Of a DNA stretch of 15,098 bases, positions 1 through 6,511 are shown piece after piece. The notes beneath the pieces were generated by a model. The model searched no databases and was not told the DNA's origin. It saw only the letters and a program-made list of their open reading frames with translations. How positions within the stretch are numbered: position 1 is the stretch's first letter; each line of letters begins with the position of its first letter. Position numbers and translations under genes: made by a program. This stretch comes from Chloroflexota bacterium (GTDB taxonomy: Bacteria > Chloroflexota > UBA6077), in the NCBI GenBank assembly GCA_021845945.1, contig JAJZRD010000042.1, forward strand, positions 5,448 through 20,545, read 5' to 3'.

Positions 1-1
1 G

Positions 2-169
2 GTTGCCGTGCTGGAGACCCTGGCTCCCGCCGGTGTGGTCGGCTTGGGCGGGGAGCGATGGAGGGCTGTGGAGAGGCTGGGCCGGCGGGTGGAGCGGGGT
101 GATGTGGCCAGGGTGGTGATGGTGGTGGGCCTGGTGCTGGAGGTGGAGCTTCTCTCTACTCGACCCTGA
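2..169 (+). CDS. C-terminal fragment of an unidentified, probably membrane protein
   Basis: An open frame runs from the window edge to a TGA at 167-169 and encodes about 55 residues. Its codons have the same strong G/C third-position bias as the neighbouring genes, which supports real coding. The visible residues include a basic stretch (RLGRRVERGD) followed by a hydrophobic segment (VVMVVGLVLEVELL) close to the C-terminus. That pattern resembles the last helix of large proton-pumping subunits of the NuoL/MrpA type, but the fragment is too short to claim this. The last 14 bases overlap the 3' end of the convergent GH18 gene. The 5' end lies outside the window. Confidence 0.5.
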   Translation, partial: VAVLETLAPAGVVGLGGERWRAVERLGRRVERGDVARVVMVVGLVLEVELLSTRP

Positions 170-2513
170 TCGCGATGGTGTCGTGAGCCCCCACCTTCCC
201 GTCCTTGGTCCAGAACATCGTGCGCTCCACGGCCGAGGGCAGGCTGGTGGTGACCCGGGTGGAGAAGGATCCCGAGGGCACCAGGCTGTCCATCTCCAGG
301 TCGAGGCTGCGAGCGGACTCCACGGTGGTGTTGTGGACCACCACCTGCCCGTTCTCCATCATCAGCTCCAGGCGGACCTGCATCGGGCTGCTGTGAGGGT
401 TGAGGACGCTGATCTTCTCGCTGAAGGGCGCCGAGGTGGAGCCCTCGGCCAGGGCCCAGACGCTCCCCAACTGAGACGCTCCCTGGGTGGCGTAGGCGCC
501 CTGGGGCTCGTTGCCCGACAGGGCCGTCGGCCCCAGGAAGACGGACCTCTCGGCGATGACGTCGCCGCTGGCCTCCACCTCGATCCCGAAGCTGCGGGCT
601 GAGAAGAGCTGGTTCAGGAAGATGCTCTGGCGGCTGGTGGGGGGTATCAGCCGCTGGACGGTGCCCGTCTGGCCGTCGGTGCTGAAGAGGGTGATGGTGG
701 CCGTGACCGGGGTGGCGCCGGGGTTCTGGAGCAGCAGCCAGCTATCGACGGGGACGTCGCGGAATGTGGGCAGGCCGGCACCGAAGAACCAGTTGGGAGC
801 CGGGGTGGCGACGCCGGTGACGGCCGTCGCGGCGTTGCCCGGGAAGCGGTACATGGCCCGCTCGGCGATCAGCGGCTGGTCGCTGTCGATCCGGGTGGAG
901 AAGGCGGTGTTGGGCAGGATCTGGTTGACGAAGAGGCTGGTGCGGGAGTTGGGGGGCAGCAGCAGATCCTGGGGCATCGTGGTGCCGTTCTCCAAGAGGT
1001 AGTTCACCCGTGCGTATGCCGGCACGGGATTGGGGTTCTGGATCAGGACCCAGCTGTGGAAGGGGGAAGTGGTGGCCCCCTCGGCGAAGTACCAGCTTCG
1101 GGATGGCGCCGTGACCGCGGTGACCACGTGGCCGTCGAAGCCGGCGTACATGGCCCTCTCCGCCAGGAGGGGCTGCGAGACATCGATCCGGGTGCTGAAG
1201 GCGGCGTTGGGTACCAGCTGGTTGGCGTAGAGGCTGGTCCTGGAGGTGGGAGCCAGCAGAAAGTCGCGGACTATGGGGGACTGGCCCTCGGGCATGAAGG
1301 TGATTCGAGCCTGCACGGGCGTCGTATTGGGGTTCTGCAGCAGGAACCAGGTGTCGAAAGGGGCCGCCGTGCTGCCCTCGGCGAAGTAGAGGGATCTACT
1401 GCCGTTGGGGGTGGCAGGGGCCGGCCCAGGATTGCTCGTGTCGGCAACGGGCTGCGGCGGAGCGGGCTGAGGGGCGGCGGGTTGGCGGAGGCTGTTGAGG
1501 GCCTGCCACAGCTGGGGATCCTCGTGGCCCAGCCGCCAGGCAGCCACCCCGGCGAGTCCCTGCGGGGTGACCAGTGCCAGCTTAGGGTCCAGGCTGGCCC
1601 TATCCTCGAACCAAACCTCGTGATTGTGGCCATCTTTGGTGTAGCTGAAGCGGGCCGACTGTTGGGTCGCGTCGTGTTGGATGGCGACCCCCTGCTGGGC
1701 GGCGATGGCCGCGCTCTCGGGGTAGCGCACCACCACGGCCGGCGGTCCGGCCGTGGTGTCCCAGTCGTAGCCGTAGAGGGGAACCCCCAGCAGGATCTTG
1801 GAGGGGGGGATCTGGGACGCGGCGAAGGAGAGGGAAGCGGTTACCCAGGATATCGGAGCCACCGAGCCCGGAACGGTGCTGCGGGCGGTCCTGTAGCCGT
1901 AGGTCATCAGGACGAAGAGGTCGGAGTTGGGAGCCAGACCGGCGTAATCGAGGGCTCCCGCCCAGCCGGTGCGGGTGTCCGAGCTCTTGGCGGAGAGCGC
2001 CATGGTGACCAGCTTGCCGGCGGGCCGAAGGCTGGCCGCCAGCTGAGCCATGAACCGGGTAAGGGAGTCCCTGTCCTCGGGGTAGAGACCCTCGAAATCG
2101 ATGCTGACGCCGTCGTAGTCGGAGAGGGCGGCGGCCAGGCTGTTGACGGCCGAGGCTCGAGAATCCTCGGTGGCCAGGAGGGCGCGCGCCGTGTCGGCTC
2201 CGGCCGATAGGGCGACGGAGAGGAGGGGCTTCGCCCCCAGGGAGCGGACGAGGGGGATCACCTCGGGGTTTGACTTGACCTCGAGGGATCCGTCCTCGTG
2301 GATGGACGCCCAGTGGAGCGCCACGTAATCGAGATCGCCGGAGCGCTGGCGCAGGGAGGCGAGGGAGGTCGGATCGTCGGGGACGTAGTATGCCCAGCGC
2401 ACCATTCCCTGCCCTGGGGACGAGGCCCGGGCTGACGTGGCGGGGTGGACGCAGGAGGCCAGGAGGGCCCCCAGGAGGCTCGCTATCGAGAAGTAGAGAA
2501 CGGATCGACGCAA
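156..2513 (-). CDS. Lipoprotein with GH18 (chitinase/spore-type glycosidase) domain and four C-terminal repeats
   Basis: The 785-aa product probably cleaves beta-1,4-linked amino-sugar polymers such as chitin or peptidoglycan at the outer face of the membrane. Residues 1-21 form a lipoprotein signal ending in the lipobox LASC (Cys21). A GH18 barrel spans about 38-345. The catalytic signature is DGVSIDFE at 134-141, with Glu141 as the general acid; the usual DxxDxDxE has Ser137 in place of its second Asp, as in some spore-type GH18 enzymes. After a Pro-rich linker (345-372), four related units of about 100 residues begin near 375, 473, 574 and 685. The first two open with [L/W]YFAEG, then PFxxWxLxQNP, and later FSTRI and AERAMY. 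They are probably beta-sandwich binding or display modules. The start is TTG at 2513, 36 nt below a good -10. Substrate is not determined. Confidence 0.85.
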   Translation of the reverse strand: MRRSVLYFSIASLLGALLASCVHPATSARASSPGQGMVRWAYYVPDDPTSLASLRQRSGDLDYVALHWASIHEDGSLEVKSNPEVIPLVRSLGAKPLLSVALSAGADTARALLATEDSRASAVNSLAAALSDYDGVSIDFEGLYPEDRDSLTRFMAQLAASLRPAGKLVTMALSAKSSDTRTGWAGALDYAGLAPNSDLFVLMTYGYRTARSTVPGSVAPISWVTASLSFAASQIPPSKILLGVPLYGYDWDTTAGPPAVVVRYPESAAIAAQQGVAIQHDATQQSARFSYTKDGHNHEVWFEDRASLDPKLALVTPQGLAGVAAWRLGHEDPQLWQALNSLRQPAAPQPAPPQPVADTSNPGPAPATPNGSRSLYFAEGSTAAPFDTWFLLQNPNTTPVQARITFMPEGQSPIVRDFLLAPTSRTSLYANQLVPNAAFSTRIDVSQPLLAERAMYAGFDGHVVTAVTAPSRSWYFAEGATTSPFHSWVLIQNPNPVPAYARVNYLLENGTTMPQDLLLPPNSRTSLFVNQILPNTAFSTRIDSDQPLIAERAMYRFPGNAATAVTGVATPAPNWFFGAGLPTFRDVPVDSWLLLQNPGATPVTATITLFSTDGQTGTVQRLIPPTSRQSIFLNQLFSARSFGIEVEASGDVIAERSVFLGPTALSGNEPQGAYATQGASQLGSVWALAEGSTSAPFSEKISVLNPHSSPMQVRLELMMENGQVVVHNTTVESARSLDLEMDSLVPSGSFSTRVTTSLPSAVERTMFWTKDGKVGAHDTIAIRVE

Positions 2514-2548
2514 GAGAGCAGACTCGCCTGTGTGGTGGTTGATGCGGG

Positions 2549-2577
2549 ATTATAGCACGGCGCGGCTCTAGGGCGAA
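2549..2577 (-). promoter_or_regulatory. Promoter of the GH18 lipoprotein gene
   Basis: On the minus strand a perfect TATAAT (2554 to 2549) is preceded by TGC, giving an extended -10. A weak -35 (TTCGCC, 2577-2572) lies 17 nt upstream. Predicted transcription starts near 2542, about 30 nt before the TTG start codon. Confidence 0.6.
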
Positions 2578-2695
2578 CCGTCGCGGGGAGCGAAGCATCT
2601 CGATGGGCCGACGAGTGAGATCCTTCGGTTCTCTCAGGATGGCAACGAGATGGCTCTGCACGCTCCGGCGGTCGGGATGGAGTGGTGTAGAGTTG

Positions 2696-2704
2696 TGATA
2701 TAAT
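2696..2704 (+). promoter_or_regulatory. Extended -10 promoter of the coiled-coil gene
   Basis: TGA followed by a perfect TATAAT at 2699-2704. No convincing -35 is seen, as expected for an extended -10 promoter. It lies back to back with the GH18 promoter. It overlaps the ATG at 2703, which therefore cannot be the start codon of the downstream gene if this promoter is used. Confidence 0.55.
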
Positions 2705-2807
2705 GCCGCCGCAGGCTACCCTGCTGCCCCGCTGGGCTCGTGATTTCCCATCTGTGATGCCCCAGATCAGCTTTCATGCGCCCCAAACTTTTCGCGGAGG
2801 CTTCGAG

Positions 2808-3359
2808 TTGGACAGAGGGGAGAGGTTCGACCGTTCTCGCTTTGGGGAGGACGACCTTCCGGCCGAAGTCGAGGCAGGCAGCGCAGCGCGCCGCCGGCGC
2901 GAGCAATCGGAGCAGGTGCACGCGAGGCTTTTGGGGCTTCTGGAGGATCTGGAGGCCCTGATCGAAAAGGGGTCGAGGATCCCCTTCAGCTCCATGGTAT
3001 TGATCGATCGGGACGTGTATCTGGATGCCGTCGACGCCCTCCGGATCTCGATGCCCGAGGCGGTGGTGCAGGCCGAGCGGATCGTGCGGGACAAGGAGCG
3101 GATCGTCGCCCAGGCCGACGCTGAGGCGGAGAGGGTGATCTCCCTGGCGAGAGAGCAGGCTGCCTTCCTGATCTCCGATCGGCAGCTGTTGCGGGGCGCG
3201 GAGCTGCAGTCAGAGGCGATCCTCAACACCGCTCGGGAGGATGCCAAGGAGATAGTCTCCTCGGCGCAGAAGTACGCCGGCGATCTGCTGGCTCAACTGG
3301 AGGGCGAGGCCTTGCGGATCCTGACCGAGATCCGGAAGGCAGCGAGCCAGGTCCGGTAG
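2808..3359 (+). CDS. Coiled-coil protein of the DivIVA / ATP-synthase subunit b/H-like family
   Basis: A cytoplasmic, almost entirely helical protein of 183 aa. The core (about residues 38-183) contains a LLEDLEALIEKG segment, then IPFSSMVLIDRD, then long Ala/Glu/Arg-rich heptads (VRDKERIVAQADAEAERV and onwards). This arrangement is typical of small conserved proteins annotated as 'ATPase', 'V-type ATPase subunit H-like' or DivIVA-like, whose function is mostly unknown. The N-terminal 37 residues are variable and charged. TTG at 2808 was chosen because GGAGG (2796-2800) sits 7 nt upstream. In-frame ATGs at 2703 and 2757 have no ribosome binding site, and the first overlaps the -10 box. No catalytic motif is present, so a scaffold or stalk role is more likely than an enzyme. 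Family placement is from recall of the pattern. Confidence 0.75.
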   Translation: MDRGERFDRSRFGEDDLPAEVEAGSAARRRREQSEQVHARLLGLLEDLEALIEKGSRIPFSSMVLIDRDVYLDAVDALRISMPEAVVQAERIVRDKERIVAQADAEAERVISLAREQAAFLISDRQLLRGAELQSEAILNTAREDAKEIVSSAQKYAGDLLAQLEGEALRILTEIRKAASQVR

Positions 3360-3374
3360 CAAGGAAGGGGGCGG

Positions 3375-3439
3375 CGGGGAGACAGAGAGACGTCATCGCC
3401 CCGTCGCTCCGTCGCCCACTCTCCCCGTCGGGGACGGGG
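3375..3439. repeat. GC-rich palindromic intergenic sequence
   Basis: The gap between the coiled-coil gene and the small membrane ORF holds no gene. It contains an 8-bp inverted repeat (CGGGGAGA 3375-3382 with TCTCCCCG 3420-3427) and a tight hairpin with a 7-bp stem (CCCCGTC 3423-3429, loop GGG, GACGGGG 3433-3439). The intervening sequence repeats a CGTCGC/CCGTCGC theme. There is no T-run, so it is not a classical terminator. It looks like a dispersed low-complexity repeat. Confidence 0.45.
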
Positions 3440-3459
3440 CTGGTTAGGAGTGGCGACAG

Positions 3460-3651
3460 TTGATGCGACGGGAGCGGGATCGGAAGGGCGTGGAACAGGA
3501 ATTGATCGGCCTCACGGTCGGTGATGGATTCAAGTTTGGCTGCGGCTTCACCCTGGCCCTGGCGATAGGGGTGCTGACGGCGCTGGTGGTGTTGACCGGC
3601 TTCACGGCGGTCGGCATCTTCCTGGGGATCAAGCTGCCTCTCTTCGGGTAA
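3460..3651 (+). CDS. Small single-pass membrane protein of unknown function
   Basis: A 63-aa ORF with a short charged N-terminus (MRRERDRKG) followed by a long hydrophobic, glycine-rich stretch at about residues 28-58 (ALAIGVLTALVVLTGF and beyond), enough for one membrane-spanning helix or a hairpin. The positive N-terminus suggests an N-in topology. TTG at 3460 is 9 nt after GGAG (3447-3450), while ATG at 3463 is the second codon, so either could initiate. It follows the coiled-coil gene by 100 bp that contains GC-rich palindromes. I do not recognise the family. Confidence 0.5.
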   Translation: MMRRERDRKGVEQELIGLTVGDGFKFGCGFTLALAIGVLTALVVLTGFTAVGIFLGIKLPLFG

Positions 3652-3652
3652 G

Positions 3653-3731
3653 GTAGGGGCGGACGTCTCCATCCGCCCTGGCCTCGGGCCGGCAGCGTGG
3701 CGCGAGCGAGCGCAGCGTCGCGGCCGGGCCC
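3653..3731. repeat. Composite palindromic repeat, contains REP-like copy A
   Basis: Several inverted repeats are stacked here. GGGCGGA (3657-3663) pairs with TCCGCCC (3672-3678). GGGCC (3686-3690) pairs with GGCCC (3727-3731). Inside the latter lies a 28-nt element (3695-3722) that matches a second element at 13329-13356 in 22 of 28 positions. In both, a 7-bp stem encloses an 11-nt GAGC-type loop. It lies between the small membrane gene and the terminator of the convergent ANTAR gene. Confidence 0.55.
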
Positions 3732-3750
3732 TATAGGTTGCGATTAGCCG

Positions 3751-3785
3751 GAAAGGAAAAGGCCCGCTCTGGCGTTGGCGGGCCT
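3751..3785 (-). terminator. Rho-independent terminator of the ANTAR regulator gene
   Basis: Read on the minus strand, AGGCCCGC (3785-3778) and GCGGGCCT (3767-3760) form a perfect 8-bp stem with a 10-nt loop, followed by TTTTCCTTTC (3759-3751; the first T of the tract is also the last stem base). It lies about 33 nt beyond the stop codon at 3819. Confidence 0.8.
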
Positions 3786-3818
3786 GCCGCGTGCACAAGC
3801 TGTCGTGGGCGTGCGGGG

Positions 3819-4406
3819 TCAGCTCTCCTTGCCCACCTGATTGGCCAGAAGGATCGCCTCGGCCACCTCTCGCATGGACTTCCTGGTGTTCATGCTCAGC
3901 TTCTGGATCTTGCGGAAGGCTTCGGCCTCCTTGAGCCCCTGAGTGTCCATCAGGACCCCCTTGGCCCGTTCCACAATCTTCCGAGTCTCCAGGATGTTGC
4001 GGGTGTCGGTGAGCTCCTTCTCGAGAGCCTTGAACTCGCGGAAGCGGGCGAGGGCCACTTCGATGGCGGGGACGAGCTCCGATTCTCGGAACGGCTTGAC
4101 AATGTAGCCGACAACCCCAGCTTCCTTAGCCCCTTCGATGAGCTCTTGCTGAGAAAACGCGGTCAGCAATAAGACCGGAGCGATGCGCTCTTCCGTGAGG
4201 ATCTTGGCGGCCTGGATACCATCCAGGTCGGGCATCTTGATGTCCATGATCACCAGGTCGGGCCTGAGCTCCCGGGCAAGGTTCACCGCGCTGATGCCGT
4301 CCCCCGTCTCGCCCACCACCAGGTAGCCGAGATTGGTGAGCATCTCGCGTAAGTCCATCCGGATAATAGATTCATCGTCGGCGATGACCACGCGTGTCTG
4401 TGCCAA
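3819..4406 (-). CDS. pdtaR: PdtaR-like response regulator with RNA-binding ANTAR domain
   Basis: A 195-aa cytoplasmic response regulator. The receiver domain covers about 1-120 with the acidic pocket Asp10/Asp11, phospho-acceptor Asp55 (in LVIMDIKMPD), Thr82 and Lys104 (VKPF). A short coiled linker leads to an ANTAR domain at about 130-188, with the diagnostic ERAKGVLM and SMNTRKSMREVAEAIL segments. In this family, phosphorylation promotes dimerisation and binding to paired hexaloop RNA hairpins, which prevents transcription termination. The start is TTG at 4406, with AAGGAG 10 nt upstream. It lies 128 nt downstream of a cognate PdtaS-like kinase, but has its own promoter and terminator, so it can be made independently of the kinase. 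The symbol is by family resemblance. Confidence 0.9.
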   Translation of the reverse strand: MAQTRVVIADDESIIRMDLREMLTNLGYLVVGETGDGISAVNLARELRPDLVIMDIKMPDLDGIQAAKILTEERIAPVLLLTAFSQQELIEGAKEAGVVGYIVKPFRESELVPAIEVALARFREFKALEKELTDTRNILETRKIVERAKGVLMDTQGLKEAEAFRKIQKLSMNTRKSMREVAEAILLANQVGKES

Positions 4407-4510
4407 CTCAGTCTCTCCTTGTCGAACTAGCTTGCAACATAATCCGGCATGCCGTAGCCGACACTGGTGGCGAGCTCTTCTTCAAGCCGCGGGCAACACC
4501 ATGCAGTCAT

Positions 4511-4538
4511 AATATACTGAGGCATAAGGCAGCGTCAA
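4511..4538 (-). promoter_or_regulatory. Promoter of the ANTAR regulator gene
   Basis: The minus strand reads TTGACG (4538-4533), a 16-nt spacer, and TATATT (4516-4511). TATTAT at 18-nt spacing is an alternative -10. The -35 overlaps the kinase stop codon. The predicted leader is about 98 nt and contains the palindrome CGGCATGCCG. No ANTAR-type paired hexaloop hairpins were recognised in it. Confidence 0.65.
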
Positions 4539-6043
4539 CCTTGGGCGGACTGGCCTTCTACCAGGAGGTGGGGGAAGGCGACGCGGGCGTGGACGCCCTC
4601 GGTGTTGACCAGGGCGAACTGGCCTTTGAGGTCCTCCCTCACCAAAGTCTGGATGATCTGGAGGCCGAGGCTGCCGTCCCGTTCGATGTCGAAGCCGTGG
4701 GGCAGGCCCTGGCCGTTGTCGACCACTTCGATGACCATCTGGTCGGTCTGATCCTGGAGGGTGACCTGGATGGTGCCCTCGTTCTTGATCTCGAAGCCGT
4801 GCTCGACGGCGTTTTGCAGCAGTTCGTTGATCACGAGGGCGCAGGAGGTGGCCTGCTGGGGGGGTAGCCGGAAGTCCCCGCCTTCCAGGACGATGCGGAT
4901 GTTCTTGACCGGGTCCAGGATCCCCTGAGTGACCTCGCTGAGGATCCGCTGGGTGACCTCCCGGATGCTGATGAAATTGGTCTCGTCCGGGCTCTCTTCC
5001 TTAGAAAGGAACTCGTGGACCATGGCGATGCTGAGGATGCGGTTGATGCTCTGCTTCAGCATGTCCAGCACCTCGGGGGAGCCGGTGCGGCGAGCCTGCA
5101 TCCGCAGCAGAGCGGCGATGGTCTGAAGGTTGTTCTTGACCCGGTGGTGGATCTCTCTGATCAGGGCGGACTTGATGCGCAGCGCTTGCTCCTTGCGCTG
5201 CTCCTCCGTGATGTCCTCGATCAGGACGATGACGCTGCCGATCCGTTCGTTGCCGGCCAGCAGCCGCCTCAGCAGGCCGCGGCGGGGCGCCGGAGGGAGG
5301 GGGATGGCTCGTTTGACCCAGATGAGGTTGTGCTCTTCGATGCGCTGTTCGAGGCAGCGCGCCCGCTCCATGGCCTTGAAGCAGATGTGCTCCGTGGTGT
5401 CCAGCTCCGAGAGGCGGCGGCCCAGGAGGCTGGTGGTGTAACCCAGCTTCCGGTACAGCTGCTCGGCCAGGGAGCTCATGTAGAGAATGCGAGCGTTGTT
5501 GTCGATGATCAGGGTGGCGTAGTGCTCCCCCAGGCGGCCGACGACGCCGGCACCCTCGAGGTGGCCGGCCAGAAGCTCCTGGAGGAGATGGGCGACGGCT
5601 TCCCTGAAGATCGGGTTCTTCTTGCGGCGGCGTTCGTGCTCCAGCAGGTTCATCTCGGTGCTGAGGACGGCGATCAACTCGCCACGGGGGTTGCAGATCG
5701 GGAAGGTCTCCAGGAGGGTGGGAGCCCCGCGGATCAGCTGCCCCCTGATGCCGTGGACCATGCGGCCGGAGAAGAGCGCCCTATAGATGCTGGGGGCGAC
5801 CTGGCGGGACATGGTGCGGCCGATCAGGGAGTCCGGATAGAGGGGCGGAACCGAGGTGGGTCGCCCCTGGGCGATCACCAGGGCGCGCTCATCTGCCTGG
5901 ACGTAGAGGAGCAGGTCGGCGTGGGAGATGTCGGCAAGAAGATCGAGGCCCTCGCTGATCTGTCGCAGCAGGGCCAGGTCATCTGCCCGGAAGTCGATTC
6001 CGAGCTGGAATACGTCGGCCAGTTGCGCAGAATGGTGCTCCAT
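4535..6043 (-). CDS. pdtaS: PdtaS-like sensor histidine kinase (GAF, PAS, HisKA_2, HATPase)
   Basis: A 502-aa soluble kinase without membrane segments. Residues about 12-150 match the PdtaS-type GAF domain and about 165-285 form a PAS domain (ending VLIEDITEEQRK). The dimerisation/phospho-acceptor segment REIHHRVKNNLQTIAALL (296-313) has the HisKA_2 pattern, with the phospho-acceptor at His299 or His300. The ATPase domain shows the N box (NELLQNAVEHG, 406-416), G1 (DNGQG, 442-446) and G2 (GSLGLQI, 457-463). All residues needed for activity appear present. The partner is the adjacent ANTAR regulator. The start is ATG at 6043 (MEHHSAQ), with GGAAG about 8 nt upstream. Longer in-frame starts would run into the tRNA gene. 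The signal sensed cannot be read from the sequence. Confidence 0.9.
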   Translation of the reverse strand: MEHHSAQLADVFQLGIDFRADDLALLRQISEGLDLLADISHADLLLYVQADERALVIAQGRPTSVPPLYPDSLIGRTMSRQVAPSIYRALFSGRMVHGIRGQLIRGAPTLLETFPICNPRGELIAVLSTEMNLLEHERRRKKNPIFREAVAHLLQELLAGHLEGAGVVGRLGEHYATLIIDNNARILYMSSLAEQLYRKLGYTTSLLGRRLSELDTTEHICFKAMERARCLEQRIEEHNLIWVKRAIPLPPAPRRGLLRRLLAGNERIGSVIVLIEDITEEQRKEQALRIKSALIREIHHRVKNNLQTIAALLRMQARRTGSPEVLDMLKQSINRILSIAMVHEFLSKEESPDETNFISIREVTQRILSEVTQGILDPVKNIRIVLEGGDFRLPPQQATSCALVINELLQNAVEHGFEIKNEGTIQVTLQDQTDQMVIEVVDNGQGLPHGFDIERDGSLGLQIIQTLVREDLKGQFALVNTEGVHARVAFPHLLVEGQSAQG

Positions 6044-6144
6044 TGCATCCACTTCCGACGTTCGTATGGGCTGGCTTCGCACGTACAAGGTGCTTCTTCT
6101 GCTTCCAGGCTCCCTCGGTGCCAGGCCTAGTCTGGATAAAACAG

Positions 6145-6221
<77 letters not shown>

Positions 6222-6285
6222 ACGAGTACGCCCTTTGGAGGGGCGATGTTGGCTTGAGGGCCAACGTATGAAAATGTGCAGTGAG

Positions 6286-6315
6286 ATTGTACCAGACTTT
6301 GGGACGGTGCCGCAA
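6286..6315 (-). promoter_or_regulatory. Promoter of the tRNA-Pro gene
   Basis: The minus strand reads TTGCGG (6315-6310), an 18-nt spacer ending TGG, and TACAAT (6291-6286), giving an extended -10. The pre-tRNA leader of about 58 nt carries two small hairpins: GTTGGC/GCCAAC (6265-6248) and CGCCC/GGGCG (6245-6229). No strong promoter was seen between the tRNA and the kinase, so the kinase may be read through from here. Confidence 0.6.
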
Positions 6316-6329
6316 GTCCAGAATGGCTA

Positions 6330-6358
6330 TTGACGCACGTGGTGGAAGATGGCAAAAT
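6330..6358 (+). promoter_or_regulatory. Promoter of the L,D-transpeptidase gene
   Basis: TTGACG (6330-6335), a 17-nt spacer and CAAAAT (6353-6358), with TGG directly before the -10. It is divergent from the tRNA promoter, and the two -35 boxes lie 14 bp apart. Transcription should start near 6365, leaving a leader of about 140 nt. Confidence 0.65.
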
Positions 6359-6392
6359 AGCCTGCGGGCTGTATGCGCCGCGCTGTTCGGGA

Positions 6393-6436
6393 ACCGGGCC
6401 GAGGTTTCCGGCGGCGATGCAGCCGCGAGGCCCGGT
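6393..6436 (+). promoter_or_regulatory. Structured 5' leader hairpin of the transpeptidase mRNA
   Basis: A two-tier stem lies in the predicted leader. ACCGGGCC (6393-6400) pairs perfectly with GGCCCGGT (6429-6436). Within it GCGGC (6411-6415) pairs with GCCGC (6422-6426) around the hexaloop GATGCA. A large asymmetric internal loop (10 nt against 2 nt) separates the stems. Downstream, AGCATCTC (6488-adjacent) can pair with GGGGTGCT across the start region. I compared it from memory with c-di-AMP, c-di-GMP, fluoride, cobalamin, SAM and ZTP riboswitches and saw no match. Confidence 0.4.
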
Positions 6437-6496
6437 GTTAATCCCCACCAAATTATCCAGCAGTGCGTTCCAAGTAAGGGTGGAGGTAGCATCTCC

Positions 6497-6511
6497 ATGG
6501 GGTGCTTATGA
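6497..6511 (+). other. Possible four-codon leader ORF overlapping the transpeptidase start
   Basis: The best Shine-Dalgarno sequence here, GGAGGT (6482-6487), is 9 nt before ATG 6497. That ATG opens a four-codon reading frame (MGCL) whose TGA overlaps the ATG at 6508 of the transpeptidase as ATGA. This could couple translation, or the strong site may simply serve GTG 6502 or ATG 6508 at a longer distance. Confidence 0.3.

Noticed and set aside
1056..2210. Long plus-strand ORF opposite the GH18 gene
   Set aside because: It is Gly/Arg-rich with no domain pattern and is antisense to a gene with clear GH18 motifs; it is a by-product of high GC.
2600..2700. T-box-like GGCAACGAG near small inverted repeats
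   Set aside because: The T-box consensus and specifier loop are absent, and the sequence lies upstream of the predicted promoter.
5015..6130. 371-aa plus-strand ORF opposite the sensor kinase
   Set aside because: Asp/Gly/Gln-rich antisense shadow of a gene with all kinase motifs; no ribosome binding site or family match.
6448..6458. TTATCCAGC resembling a DnaA box
   Set aside because: Single imperfect copy in a leader region; no cluster, AT-rich unwinding element or dnaA/dnaN nearby.
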